This document shows positions 11,701-21,800 of a stretch of DNA of 64,000 bases, piece after piece (position 1 is the first letter of the stretch; each line of letters starts with the position of its first letter). The stretch comes from Notospermus geniculatus (Eukaryota; Nemertea; Pilidiophora; Heteronemertea; Lineidae): assembly GCA_002633025.1 (NCBI GenBank), contig NMRB01002415.1, positions 43,835-107,834 of the forward strand. The letters run 5' to 3'. Under the pieces are notes generated by a model. It saw only the letters and a list, made by a program, of their open reading frames with translations. It was not told the origin of the DNA and ran no database searches. A program made the translations under genes and the position numbers.

Positions 11701-12931
11701 TTGCACAATATGGGGCCGAAAATAGGGGCATGTGCTTCTGGCATGATGGGTAGAAGAAAGATTGGCAATAATATTGCCCAGTTTGAGCCTCATATTGTGC
11801 AATAATATCGATCATGCATGGGCCGCTTAACGTCAGAAAATGTTCATTTTGTGGAGTGGTCCATATTATTTTTGAATAGCCTATTGCAGTTACTGACTTC
11901 ACAATGTCATGCAGGGAATGCATGCCTTCAGCGTCGTTTAGCAGGTGACGCATGCAGACGAGGTTACCGCCCTCCAAACCATTGAAGTAAAAGCGATGTA
12001 GGCCTATGATAATCTCTGTAATCGCCTTCTGGCTTTCATGATTTGTGTGTCAGTTTCCCAGATGTTACATGCTGTTATTGTGATGCCAGAATAAGTCTAA
12101 AAATTGCCCTACTCGTTCGATATCCGATATACTGTATGTTTTGAAATGTACATGTACATCCGCGATTTTATTTCGCATGATCACAATCTTTTGTCAGTTG
12201 TAATTTCAATTTCATGGTGCTTAGTCTTCTGTTACAAAGAAATCAACAGCTCACTTTTCATTTGTCCTCCTCATTTTCCATTCAAAACCAAAATCCGAAA
12301 ATGATGTGAAGTTGATGGAGAATGCTATGTTCGTTCTTCAGGTTACGGGTGATTCGTGCCAAATCACAAATGACGAGTGAGAAATGAGCTCCTATGTAGG
12401 CCTAACAGCAGCCAAAGCGGTCCATCCACCACCCAATATAATTGCAAAATACGGGGCCCAAAATGGGTCCTGTGCTTCTAGCATGGATAAAAGAAAGTTG
12501 GCAATAATATTGCCCATTTCGATCCCTATATTGTGCAATAATATTGATCATGTATGGGCTGCTCTAAGCGGGCTATACATGATCAATATTATTGCGCAGT
12601 ATTGGGCTCGAAATAGGGGTATGGGCTTCTGGCATGATGGGTGGAAGAAAGATTGGCAATAATATTGTCCATTTTGGTCCTCATATTGTGCAATAATATT
12701 GATCATGTATGTGTCGCTTTATGTTTCTGAATGATGCGTTTCCCGATTATTCCACCTTCTGCAGCCACTGCTCGGTAGAGTTCGATATCAAAGTCAGAAT
12801 ATTTTATTCGAAAAAATGATCAAACTTATTTCTATTTATCTTGAAAAACTTACCTGATGAAAGAAAATACTGATTAATAACCAAAACCAGGCGACACTGT
12901 GGCAAGATGGCCGCCGGAAATGACGTCTCAT
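107..12931 (-). CDS. Notch-ligand-like DSL/EGF protein with duplicated module (12 exons, 3' end off window)
   Basis: Spliced gene read on the minus strand: exons 12931-12854, 10285-10119, 9202-9088, 8944-8769, 8092-7896, 5629-5297, 3251-3168, 2560-2440, 1997-1708, 1265-939, 404-321, 227-107. Every junction has AG/GT sites and matching phase, giving 697 residues before the window edge. Order: signal peptide (~1-26), MNNL (27-~179), DSL (188-231), X1 (246-355), EGF with adjacent CCC (357-~389), EGF, EGF joined to a DSL-like segment (425-520), X2 (522-629), CCC-EGF (631-~663), EGF (to 697). MNNL followed by DSL is the hallmark of Delta/Jagged ligands, which act at the cell surface on Notch. A repeated non-EGF domain after DSL is not typical of Delta or Jagged. 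No transmembrane segment is seen because the 3' end is missing, so it may be a ligand, a co-ligand or a secreted decoy. Function beyond the family is inference. Confidence 0.88.
321..404 (-). CDS. Exon 11, atypical CCC-type EGF (unit 2)
   Basis: 84 bases, phase 1-1, with CKWGKDCWRFGESY and SCCCNP. About 13 of 27 residues match exon 7, including all five cysteines; the sixth is in exon 12 (GYKGSRC). Confidence 0.85.
539..846 (+). repeat. tRNA-derived SINE, family A, copy 1
   Basis: Pol III A box (TGGTGTAGTGGTTCGGG) and B box (GGGTTCGAATCC) about 35 bp apart, then a body ending in an AACTTTAAC-type tail. Nearly the same sequence recurs at 37704. It sits in the intron between DSL-gene exons 10 and 11. 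Confidence 0.88.
939..1265 (-). CDS. Exon 10, domain X copy 2
   Basis: 108 residues in one phase 1-1 exon, starting LPESTWEASFTC and ending VTLKRTN like copy 1. Two single-residue gaps align it with copy 1. Both cysteines and the GxWxTKxP and LSxDGxSL motifs are kept, which argues for selection on a real domain. Confidence 0.88.
1351..1690. mobile_element. MITE family 4 copy interrupted by a TTAA-flanked element
   Basis: Family 4 carries AATGAACATTGCATTCTCCAT and TTTTGAATGGAAAATGAGGAG and often ends near TATGTAACAGCAGCC. Here it is split at TTAA (1377-1380 and 1591-1594) by a 210-bp element at 1381-1590 related to the one at 48949. Fills most of the intron between exons 9 and 10 of the DSL gene. 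Confidence 0.72.
1708..1997 (-). CDS. Exon 9, EGF fused to DSL-like segment (unit 2)
   Basis: 96 codons, phase 2 in and phase 1 out. It completes the previous EGF (FFEKTC), codes a second EGF (CTPNPCQHDGTC) and runs straight into a DSL-like half: YCETVDRAVADSC, SEGHYKC, GWKGTDC. Compared with the true DSL of exon 5 it has lost C3 (DRTC became DRAV) but kept the extra Cys and the GHYxC and GWxGTDC motifs. An acceptor at 1976 would also keep frame but would remove the sixth EGF cysteine, so I chose 1997. Confidence 0.87.
2235..2385. mobile_element. MITE family 4 copy
   Basis: Shares AATGAGCATTGCATTCTCCAT, CACGTAGGCGTTCATTTTCTG and the TATGTAACAGCAGCC end with the other copies; lies in the intron between DSL-gene exons 8 and 9. 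Confidence 0.68.
2440..2560 (-). CDS. Exon 8, EGF repeat (unit 1)
   Basis: 39 codons, phase 1 in and phase 2 out. CTPNPCKNNGKC and DFKCKC are the first five cysteines of a normal EGF; the sixth comes from the start of exon 9 (GFFEKTC). Confidence 0.92.
2590..2852. repeat. GTT/TTG microsatellite
   Basis: About 260 bp of (GTT)n with T runs and one N at 2682, in the intron just upstream of EGF exon 8. Long open frames here are low-complexity artefacts. Confidence 0.95.
3168..3251 (-). CDS. Exon 7, atypical CCC-type EGF (unit 1)
   Basis: 27 codons between split codons, phase 1-1. Read with the next exon it makes C-x5-C-x11-C-C-C-x8-C, six cysteines ending PGYSGRRC, which is the end of an EGF repeat. 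Cysteines 3, 4 and 5 are adjacent instead of C-x(n)-C-x-C. Identical exon length (84) to the copy at 321-404. Confidence 0.85.
3289..4526. mobile_element. 1.2-kb foldback element, ~500-bp near-identical inverted arms
   Basis: The left arm (about 3289-3810) is repeated in reverse at about 4005-4526 with few mismatches; the centre contains a second inverted pair around GATCTCGCTGCTGATTGGT. The same 63-codon frame appears on both arms in opposite directions, which is a product of symmetry and not a gene. Lies in the intron between DSL-gene exons 6 and 7. Confidence 0.88.
4577..4752. mobile_element. MITE family 4 copy
   Basis: Reverse-oriented copy: CTCACTCTTCATTTTTCACTC, then TTCTTCAGGTACGGATGATTCGTGCC and ending TATGTAACAGTGG. 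Confidence 0.72.
5297..5629 (-). CDS. Exon 6, domain X copy 1 (unrecognised, ~110 aa)
   Basis: One phase 1-1 exon encodes one domain of 110 residues: LPESVWETAFKC at the start, FSGTVDVKTG and YKFTGDQ in the middle, NGDWVTKPP, LSNDGMSL, then VTLKRTN at the end. Alternating hydrophobic residues suggest an all-beta fold; two cysteines (near residues 12 and 99 of the domain) could pair. About 62 of 110 positions match copy 2 by hand alignment. I do not recognise the family. Confidence 0.88.
6424..6983. mobile_element. Terminal-inverted-repeat element
   Basis: CTAGCGTCCAATGGAAATACC at the left is mirrored by GGTATTTCCATTGGACGCTAG at the right (about 37-bp inverted ends). No transposase seen inside; sits in DSL-gene intron 5. 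Confidence 0.72.
7562..7876. mobile_element. Terminal-inverted-repeat element
   Basis: Ends GTTTAAATCATCTGGACCCC and GGTCCAGATGATTTAAAC, about 30 bp each with minor mismatch; no coding capacity. Its right end is close to the DSL exon donor. Confidence 0.7.
7896..8092 (-). CDS. Exon 5, DSL domain (unit 1)
   Basis: Residues 180-244. LKIKVWAYC, then NWYGSHC, SGHYTC and GWSGTDC give the Delta/Serrate/LAG-2 pattern that contacts Notch EGF repeats. The aromatic pair after C1 and the GHYTC motif are kept. There is one extra Cys (207, in SDSC) between C3 and GHYTC that the usual six-Cys DSL lacks. Phase 2 in, phase 1 out. Confidence 0.93.
8113..8394. mobile_element. Hairpin element rich in TTCGTC/GACGAA
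   Basis: Repeated inverted segments around GAACCGTGGAT and CCATTTCGACGAATT give a multi-stem foldback in the intron between DSL-gene exons 4 and 5. Confidence 0.6.
8465..8743. mobile_element. GGATCC-ended MITE
   Basis: Ends GTCGGATCCAG and CTGGATCCGGGCCTGC with G/C homopolymer runs near the ends; the same end type recurs at 26257, 57540 and 59915. Confidence 0.55.
8769..8944 (-). CDS. Exon 4, second half of MNNL domain
   Basis: 58 codons and two bases (phase 0 in, phase 2 out). VKITVKEWDDGN corresponds to the F-x-L-I-I-E-A-W strand of Delta/Jagged, followed by a polar loop and the strand leading into DSL. Confidence 0.85.
9088..9202 (-). CDS. Exon 3, middle of MNNL domain
   Basis: 38 codons after a split Lys codon (phase 2 in, phase 0 out): KCSLGTGFLAG...FDFPGFKDR. 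Position and phases fit the centre of the MNNL domain; sequence similarity here is weak, as is usual for this part of the family. Confidence 0.8.
9325..10011. mobile_element. Cluster of GC-rich hairpin MITEs, one nested in another
   Basis: Three elements in DSL-gene intron 2: a GCGCAAAACGCAAAGC hairpin at 9325-9413 (relative at 35575); a near-perfect hairpin at 9415-9567 with ~65-bp arms; and 9568-10011, whose ends AAGGCCTGAA and TTCAGGCCTT enclose a separate inner hairpin (about 9713-9860). Confidence 0.8.
10119..10285 (-). CDS. Exon 2, first half of MNNL domain
   Basis: 55 codons plus two bases (phase 0 to phase 2). Contains SGYMVVKFIRYENP, a Cys-Cys pair and FDVCLSD, matching the start of the MNNL domain of Notch ligands, where a V-x-L/V-K-F strand is followed by CC and an F-x-V-CL motif. 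Its acceptor is the last unit of a 19-bp tandem repeat that itself resembles a splice acceptor. Confidence 0.88.
10286..10451. repeat. 19-bp tandem repeat made of splice-acceptor-like units
   Basis: Nine copies of CTGAAGAAAGAGAAACAAT; on the gene's strand each reads as a pyrimidine tract ending CAG. The exon-proximal unit supplies the acceptor of MNNL exon 2. Confidence 0.9.
10604..10754. mobile_element. Hairpin MITE
   Basis: AAAGCAAGGTTCATTGGCAC at the left and GTGCCAATGAACCTTGCTTT at the right; no coding capacity. Confidence 0.75.
10755..11043. mobile_element. MITE family 3 copy with nested hairpin
   Basis: Family 3 has ends like CACGTTCAATATTATTGCAC and a core ATGCCAGAAGCACATGCCC. This copy is interrupted by a hairpin (about 10811-10947, arms AGGGAGTTTTCGCAAAGCCC / GGGGCTTTGTGAAAACTCTC). 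Confidence 0.72.
11060..12720. mobile_element. Run of alternating MITE family 3 and family 4 copies
   Basis: DSL-gene intron 1 holds family 4 at about 11060-11252, 11440-11662 and 12222-12412, and family 3 at about 11253-11410, 11680-11832, 12413-12560 and 12561-12720. Family 3 copies are near-palindromes bounded by CAATATTATTGCACAATAT. Between 11833 and 12220 I see nothing recognisable. Confidence 0.75.
12854..12931 (-). CDS. Exon 1, signal peptide of the DSL gene
   Basis: Codes 26 residues starting MRRHFRRPSCHS, a basic N-terminus followed by a hydrophobic run (VAWFWLLISIFF), then a GTAAGT donor in phase 0. It joins in frame to the MNNL exon. The reading frame stays open upstream to a Met codon at 13105, so translation might start up to 58 codons earlier; I prefer 12931 because the hydrophobic segment then sits where a signal peptide should. 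Confidence 0.7.
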
Positions 12932-13582
12932 CCGAGCTGATGACGTAGCACCAAAAAGCGCCTCCTTTTGGCGATGCAGGATAAGATGGCACACTGTAGC
13001 ATCTGACGACGAGATATCCATTAAACTATCTCTAATTTCGTCGTCCGGTAGTTCAGTTATCATCGTATCACAGTTTCTCGTCACATCCGGGTATTCGTAA
13101 GTCATTATAATCCATTTGTAGTCAGAACTGACGATTGTGTCTTTTCTTCAGGATGGGCACTCAGTTACATGTTGAATTTCAATCTATATCCATGCATTCT
13201 ACAATGTACCGATAGGTGTCACTCTATTTTTTACCAATCTGCTGAGACATCCATATACCGTACATGTACTTGTTATTGTCCTTTCTGTCGCGCAAAGTCT
13301 GCAAAAGCAAAGAAGTGAATCATTTTTATTGTCCCCTGGTAGAAGGTCATGGTCAAGGTCAATCTTTGTAATCGCCTTCATGACTCAGCTGAGAGCCAGG
13401 CCCATAGGCCTCTTGTTTATCTGGCACAGCCTTTAAATTTAGATAGAATTAATGTATTTTAGATAGTACGTTGGAAACGTGCCATGAAGCACTGGACATG
13501 TTTGATGATGCTGTGACGTCATTTCCTCTGGTGAGGAATGGGAATCATAACTTACTGCCTCAACAGGTGTCACTAGTGGCTA

Positions 13583-13912
13583 AAGCAGGCCATACACGAT
13601 CAATATTATTGCACAATGTGGGACCCAAAATAGGGGCATGTGCTTCTGGCATGATGGGTGGAAGAAAAATTGGCAATAATATTGCCCATTTTGGTCTTCA
13701 TATTGTGCAATGATATTGAACGTGTAAGGGCGGCTTAATACTGGGCTACTGAAATGAAAGTGACATCCAGGGACCTTATTCACAAAGCTCCCGTAACTTT
13801 AAGGGTACGCAAATCCTTTGTCAGGCTGATAGTGAACAATACGTTGTCCGCAAAAGGACAATAGTTTGCGCACTCCCGTAAGTTACGGGAGCGTCGTGAA
13901 TAAGGTCCCTGG
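13583..13912. mobile_element. MITE family 3 copy and an adjacent hairpin
   Basis: 13583-13740 is a complete family 3 palindrome. 13771-13912 is a different hairpin with ends CAGGGACCTTATTCAC and GTGAATAAGGTCCCTGG. Upstream of the DSL gene. Confidence 0.75.
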
Positions 13913-16900
13913 TCCTGATCAATTTCCCACAAAGAGGCGTCCATTATATAAAACCTGATTGTGGTGTGCTGCCCTCTATCGTAGTTATGATCCCATTGGG
14001 CGAGGCGACGAACAGCCCTGTAAGATTATCAGTCGAGTGAGCCGCGCAGGGAACAGCCTTTGTACTAAATTTAAAGGCTCTGCTGATCAATGTATGAAAA
14101 AAACGGCTCATCAAGATCATAAAATTGGCAATCAGAAGAGTACTGAATAATGGAACAGACAAAACAAAAGATTTTTTAAAAAGCATGATTGAATCCATTG
14201 TGTTCACTTTATGGTGTCTGTTACAGGCATGGCACTTTGCCCATGTTGAAGTTAGGGTGAATCATACTTTATATTACAATGGTACAAACTGTTAATGTCG
14301 TCTAAACCAGTGTACCCAGGTTTCGAAGTTAGGGTGGTTAGCGTTGACGGTTAGGGTCAGGACTACGTTTAGGATTAGGGTATAGGGGTCAGTGACAAGG
14401 GTTGAGGGTCAGGGTTACGGTTACGGTTGGGGGCTTGGGCTAGGAATTAGTCTGTAGGATCGGGACTGGACGACATTCACCCATTCAGCATTACAATGAT
14501 TTCACCTTTTGGCCTTGTAATGGACACATTACAAAATGGCGTCAGCCATTAACAATTAGTGCTTGCCATGAAGGTTACTTGATGAACAAGTTCCGACATG
14601 GCATAGAATATGGTTTTATGATAAATGTTGGTGTTGTAATAAATAGGCGACGCCCATTCGTTGATTAGTGTGGTGTTAAATGAGATAGAACATTTTCTGT
14701 TTATTTTGAGAGGAAACATGGTATAAAAATTTGTTGACCATTGTGCGCTGTGTCAACCAGGTATCAATAACACAGTATGATGGACCCGCCGGAGTTGATG
14801 GATAATTGATTTGAACAAAATGACTCGCTAATAAATTTCCGTCCATTTCACCATTTGTCACACTCAGTAATGTACAGAACTGTGTAAAAAATCTATGTGT
14901 TCTATTGGTCAAGTAAAACTGGATTCATCTGCAGGCAATATTCCAGTAGTGACACTCAGTAAGCTGGAATGATCTGCAGACCATATTTTGCTTGCACTTT
15001 TCACTCAGTAGACCGACCTTTGCCCAAAATCTGCATAATGGAGTAAGAAATAAAAGTGGAAAATAAGTGGGAAATTTTGGCACTTTGAGGGGAATTTTTT
15101 CAATTTCTCAAATTGGGATCGAACTTTTCCCATTTTGAGAAATTTTCTTAAAATGACATGACATTTTGTCTGATTTTTCGGGCGGCATTTCTCAAAATGG
15201 GAAAAAAATGTACCCAAATTTGAGAAATTGAAAAATTCGCGCAAAAGTGCAAAAGTTCCCACTTCTCATTTTCGACTTTTATTTCTTACAGCCTATATAT
15301 TGTATTATAAAATGTACGTCATTTTTCATCCAAATTCTGCCCCACGATGCTCGTCTGCGGATATGAGACCAGTGTTCGGCTGCTTCTTACTCGTCCTACC
15401 GCACAAATATCGGTATATGTAGTCAGGTTTCGGGACTGTGTCCAGTATCAGTACAATGGCTTCATTCCCGACGGAAACAAAGATGGCGTCGCTGGCAGCC
15501 ATATTTTAACTGGCGCCGGAAGTGCGTAATTGAAGTGAACCTCGAGGGGTAATACGACAGGCCTACTGATGGGCAAAACACGACCATGCAATGTAAGGGA
15601 AGGGCACCATGTTGGTTGCATTGATCTTATTCCGTTCTGTAATAGCCAAAGGTCCTACAGTGGATAATAAAAGGTGGACCTTTTATTGTGTCTCATTTAA
15701 GCAATTAGGTACGGGTGATAAATAACATTCTTGACAGTTACCAATAAAATATATAAAAGTAATTACGGCCTGTAAATTAAATCATTTTTATTGCACCGGT
15801 AGTGATTATCTAGGTGTGGTCATCAATTACTAACATTTACTTTCATAAGTCGAATAATATCACCAAAAATCTATAGGGCTGCTGTTACATAGGAGCACAT
15901 TTTTCATTCGTCATTTTGCGATTTGGCACGAATCATGCGTATTAACCTGAATAGGCCTAATGAACATTGCGTTCACATAGACGTTCGTTTTCTGATTTTG
16001 ATTTTGAATGGAAAATGAGGAGCGAAAGATGAAAAGTGAGTAATACATTTTTATGTAACAGCAGCCTCAGAGATCTGATCGCCTTAGTTTTTTAGTAATA
16101 TTACGGACGTTTAGAAACCAAACTATAAACGTAAACGTTCACGACAACGTTATTTTTGTACCGAAAATGCAATATAAAATCTGGTTAATGTGTAGTAGGA
16201 AAACTAACGTTGTGGTAAAGTTTACGTTATCGTTTGATTTCTAATCCTCCCTATTATAATTCTGATGTTGCGTTATCGCTTTATTTTTGGAATTCAACAA
16301 ATTGGTGAAGGATGTTGGAACATGACTGCTCTCACACGGTCAAAGGATAGTGAATCAGTCGACTTATGGATAGCTTCTCCTGGTGTAGGCCTATTCTGAT
16401 AGCAGGACAGACCCCTTAATAAGAGAAGAAGGAATTAGGAACTGGAAGCAGCACAAGGACTTGGATAAGGGAATTACAGTGGAACCTCCCTTAACGGACA
16501 CCTCTGTCAGGAGGACACCTCTCTATTAAGGACACCAAAATTCAGTCCCAAACTGGTCATTTCTATTCATTTCAACCTCTATAATCAGGACACCTCTCAA
16601 TTAAGGACAGCATTTGTCAGTCCCGAAGGTGTCCTTAATAGAGAGGTTCCACTGTACATAGGCTGGTGGGAGATTAGGGCGAGTATTTTAAAATGCTCCT
16701 CAACGTAAAGGACTATTGTTCAGGGCTATTGTTCTCCTGTTGAGAACAATAGCCTTGAGGAACTTCTTAACGTTGAGGAGCATTCTAGAGAACAATACCT
16801 TAGGACTTCCTTTACGCTGAGGAGCATTCTAAAATACGGGCCTAGCATTCACCACAAACATGACCAGAAGCATCCAGTCATTCTAGCTTCGTGCACAGTT

Positions 16901-18000
16901 TCTCAAAACTTGTATGAGCGACAGGCCCGTGTATCTTCCAAAACTTACCATTGTCACGTCGCATGACGAAAACTAAGCATCACCATACACTCTTTTTATA
17001 CTGTTATAGGCTCTAAGTGAAATAGGCCGACCGCCTATCTAATCCGGATGTCAAAATGTGCGTCTCGTCCGTGTATTTCCCACGAAAATTATCCAGTGTT
17101 CAGGAGTGTCCCGAGTTTCAAAGCAAAGGGTCTTCTGTGAATCCCTCTTTGGTACTGATATAGGCTACACCCAGAGGTAAATAATTCGCTTGCACTTAGA
17201 GTCCCATTGCTGTCGAGAAAACGTGGTTCAGTTATACAGTGGACTATGAAAAACCAATACGGCTTGCTGAGTCCATGACAGAAGTGGTCAATATGACAAA
17301 CAAACAACGTCCCACATGTCGCCGATTGCAATTTATTAACTGGATGCGACATATGATGATTATAGGCTGTTCCTGTCGGTCGTTGGAGGTGCGATGAAAA
17401 GATTGGAGGTAAAACACTGTAAAACAGTAGCCTATACCCTGATTCCACCATCCAGCGCCATTACGCCAAGTGAGTAAGAAATAAAAGTGGAAAATAAGAA
17501 GTGGGAATTTTGAGCGAATTTTTCTCAAAATGGGAGAATTTTTTCCCAATTTTGAGAAATTTTCTTCAACAGTCAAAATGACATGACACCAAATTCAGGA
17601 TTTTGAAAGCAAAAGAATAATTAAGGGAGTGAGAAATAAAAGTGGAAAATAAAAAGCGGGAAATTTTCGCTTCGGCGAATTTTTTAATTTAATTGGGATA
17701 GATTTTTTTCCCATTTTGAGAAATTTTCGTAAAATGACATCACATTTTGTCGGATTTTTCGGGCGATATTTCTCAAAATGGGAAAAATTTTACCCAAATT
17801 TGAGAAATTGAAAAATTCGCGCAATATAAGTGCAAAATTTCCCACTTTTATTTCTTACTCCCTTTAATAGAGAACGACAGGCGTCAACATGGCAAGCACA
17901 ATCGATTGGCAGGTAGGCCTATCGATCCTTCTCATCCAATCCTTTTTGCATGTGTAAAAATATTGCAGAAATTTAGAGCAACTTCTCTTATTTCACTGCA
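13913..18000. other. Intergenic region between the DSL gene and PRIM2, repeats only
   Basis: No gene supported. Contents: MITE family 2 fragment 14206-14273; degenerate TTAGGGT/GGTTAG-like tract 14325-14450; palindromic elements with AGAAATAAAAGTGGAAAATAA ends at 15030-15290, 17465-17570 and 17625-17872; family 4 copy 15880-16070; an element with GGAACCTC ends and GTCCTTAATAG at 16466-16660; hairpin 16678-16845 ending TAAAATACGGGCC. The rest is featureless. Confidence 0.65.
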
Positions 18001-18083
18001 ACAGTTAAATAAATGAAGTGTTCTGCACTACTGTCAGAGGTGTTGATTTGGTTCATGACTTGATCGCTAGAGGCCGCGCGCGC

Positions 18084-18161
18084 ATGAGCAACTGCTCCGC
18101 TGACGGACCGACGAGGCCGCGCAAATTTGAAGCCGAATTTTCTGATTTGTTCCCTAAACAG
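18084..18161 (+). CDS. Possible first exon of PRIM2 (phase conflict)
   Basis: ATG opens 26 codons (MSNCSADGPTRPRKFEAEF...) ending at a good CAG/GTGAAT donor in phase 0. The next exon needs phase 2, and joining directly would give a stop at its second codon. Either a small exon lies between, this exon is untranslated or belongs to another transcript, or there is a base error. Position and basic content suit a primase N-terminus, nothing more. Confidence 0.3.
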
Positions 18162-18601
18162 GTGAATACTGGTATTAAATATCGATTTTTGTTAACTCCT
18201 GAGGTATCAAAGAACACATAAATGTCATCATTTATGAGTAATTTTTCTAAACTGCTCGGATGTTGGTGGATTTTGATAGATGTAAATACGCTGTCGGCGC
18301 TGGTGGCGACACGTGTTGTTATACAGGGTGTCGCATGTGATCATACATTTTGTGATTTCGGTGTGAGTAGGCATGTGTTTTTGAAGCTTAATTAAAAGTA
18401 GAAATTAATTAATAATGTAATTAATGAAATCTATTCCGATTTCAGCCGACTTATTTTAGGCCTATGTACGATATTTTTCTAGGCCTTGTGTTGTTTCGGT
18501 AACGCCCGAGTAACGGGATGTTCGGTAGCCAGGCCTAATAATTTTAAGCACATTTTTGCTTACAATGTTATTTGTACAACTTAAATTATCAATTTTTACA
18601 G

Positions 18602-18829
18602 GAATGAATTCTACGTCAGGATGTTTTACCTCAAACCTCCATCAGGCCTGACATCTCTCGAAGGCCTCGACAAAATCTGCACCAAGCGGCTGGACTTCCT
18701 CCTCCAACTCATAGGATGCACTTCATCGCTACAGATAAAGGACCTGGTGGAGGAGGTCTCCACTGTGGAGGGGTCCGATTGTCTCATAGAGTGGACGAAG
18801 AAGGACAGGGTCTCACACTTTTTGCTCAG
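18602..18829 (+). CDS. PRIM2: PRIM2 exon with N-terminal primase motif
   Basis: One base, 75 codons, two bases. Begins NEFYVRMFYLKPPSG, like the Q-F-Y-L-Q-P-P-S stretch of human PRIM2, and ends VSHFLLR, the conserved I/V-S-H-F-I/L-L-R motif, with the Arg codon split to the next exon. Met 18621 is the first in-frame ATG. Confidence 0.87.
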
Positions 18830-21800
18830 GTTAAGTTGGGTTGAGAGAGAATCTCTGCGTTGTGAAGGTGGGAGGTCGATCGTTAGCTTTACGAATAAAC
18901 CAATATGTTTAACTTGGGACGTCTATGATATTAAAAAATAACATCAATATCGAGGTTTTTAGCACTTTTTAGCACTTTTCCACTTTTATACATCTCAAAG
19001 CGCTTCACATAATTTATAATTCGCTCTAACTTTAACCTTGGAGGAATTGTCAGTATAATTCCTCCAAGCTTCAACATGACAAAGTCCCAGGTCTGTGCAA
19101 CAGACACCATAAAGTGAACACAATTATTAAACCACAAAGCACAATATTTACTGGGCACAACCTTGAAGTGTTTGCTGTTCAAGTGACCATTAGGTAACTG
19201 CGACGTGGATTATTTACCACTGACTTGTGCATATTTCCAAGCTTGGCACTTAGCCCATGTTAAAGTGAGGGTGAATTATACTTTATATGTAAAGTATAAT
19301 TCACCCACTTCAACATGGGCAAAGTGCCAAGCTTGGAAATGTGCACAAGTCAGTGGTAAGTAATCCATGTCGCAGTTACCAAATGATGTTAGGGTCACTT
19401 GCACAGCCTATAGCAAACACTCCAAGGTTGTGGTCAGTCAACTGGTAAATACTCTGGTTTGTGGTTTAATCATTGTGTTCACTTTTAAATATGGTGTCTG
19501 CTGCACAGGCCTGGCACTTTGCCCTAACTTTGAAGTTAGGGTGAATCATAATTTATATTTTTGCAGGATGGCCAGTTGCAACGACCAAGAAATGGCAAGC
19601 ACCATTCTCGCCGGTGAATCAGCATTTTTCGAGTTCCGACTGACCAGCATGACGGAGGAGGAACTTGTCATATTCTTCGAGAACACAAAACGGGAATTAC
19701 GTCACATAAATTGTGACGGAGTCGACAAAATATTTTCTCCATTAATAGAAAATTTAAACGTTTTAAAATCCATTTTGTGTGAATATGATTTACAGGATTT
19801 AATAAAATGTTATTTCGAAGCGGAAAAATCCGATTTGCTGCTGACTAACTTTATATCAGTGCCGTTTCAATTTGTGACTGATCTTGTTGCTAAGCGACAG
19901 GTGTTGCTTAGCAACGGTGTGGCCATGGTACCGTGTGCAAAACTCCATTTGGTCATGAAGTCATTATTTTGTGAAATTTTGAAAGTGAACTTGGTCGTTG
20001 CAAGAGAGAGTTTTCATGAAGTGAAAAAAGATGCACGCATTGAAAGGATATTCAGAAAACTACAGGTAGGTGAAAAAAAGTTGAAAAAAAGTTGAAATAT
20101 ACTTGAACACTAAGGGTGCTGTTACCATGGTAACACATATATTTTGGAGCTCATTTTTCACTCGTAATTTTTTTTGATTTGGCACGAATCATCCGTAACC
20201 TGAATGAACATTGCATTGCATTCTGTTCACATAGGCGTTCATTTTTCGGATTTCGATTTTGAATGGAAATCGAGGAAAAAAATAAGAAGTGAATAGTCCA
20301 TTTCCATTTCTACAGTATAATTCACCCTAAACTTCAACATGGGCAAAGTGCCAAGCTTGGAAATGTGCACAAGTCAGTGGTAAATAATCCATGTCGCAGT
20401 TACCTAATGTTAGGGTCACTTGAACAGCAAACACTCCAAGGTTGTGCCCAGTCAACTGGTAAATATTGTGCTTCGTGATTTTAAATCATTGTGATCACTT
20501 TATGGTGTCTGTTGCACAGACTGGCACTTTGCCATGTTGAAGTTAGGGTGAATTATACTTTACATGTATGTTGATAACATGCATCAGCTCCTTCAAATTC
20601 AAATATGATAATCTTAATTTCACAACTTTCTTTACGTTCTAACTCTTTTAGGCCATATTTGGACAAAGTAACCATTGTTCCAACCCGAGATTATATGCGG
20701 TGAATCCTGTCGGCTTTGACGAGGTTGATCGGCTCGTGGAGAATTTTCCGATCTGCATGAAACACCTACATCAGAATTTGAGAGAAAGGCATCGACTTGC
20801 GCATCATTCCAGGGTAAGTAAGCTAAAGTATAATTCACCCTAACTTCAACATGGCGAGGTGCCAGGCCTGTGCAACAGACACCATAAAGTGAACACAATG
20901 ATTAAACCACAAAGCACAATATTTACCAGTTGACTGGGCACAACCTTGGGGTGTTTGCTGTTCAAGTGACCCTAACATTAGGTAAAGGCAACATGGATTA
21001 TTTACCACTGACTTGTGCACATTTTCAAGCTCGGCACTTTGCCCATGTTGAAGTTAGGGTGAATCATACTTTACCAGTATTGAAATTCGTTTACTCTACA
21101 GAATGTTGAATTCTTTGAGACCAGCACATTCTTGTGCTGTTGATTCGACAGAAACAGATAAATTTTCATTTCAGATCATTTACACACTCTTTCTGAAAGA
21201 GACGGGCCTCACGGTGCATGAATCGATAAAGTTCTGGCAAAGGGAGTACTCCCAGGCTGCGAAAGATGACCACCCCTGTTCGCATGGTTGGCAGAAGGAT
21301 GGAAAACGATACACCTACAACATCAGACATTTGTACGGTCTTGAGGGTTCACGTACCAACTATCGGGCACATACTTGCCGAGCGTTACAAGTGAGTGGTT
21401 TTTGTCTAGCTGCACTCCAGTGTAAAGCCCCTCTGTATTTGTATTTTACAATATTTTCAAAGTGTTTGGAGAATGCAGGTGGCAATCTCATAGCCCTGTG
21501 GCGGTCCCCCAAATGCTTGCCTGATACGTGAAGTACGATTCACCCGAACTTCAACATGGCAAAGTGCCAGGCCTATGCAACAGACACCATAAAGTGTGAA
21601 CACAATGATTAAACCACAAACCACAGTATTTACCAGTTGACTGAGCACAACCTTGGATTTTTCAATAGGCTCATGGAAAGTAAATCTGACTTGTGCACAT
21701 TTCCAAGCTTGGCACTTCGCCCATGTTGAAGTTGCATGGTGAATTATACTTTTTCCAAGCTTGGCACTTTGCCCATGTTGAAGTTACGGTAAATTATACT

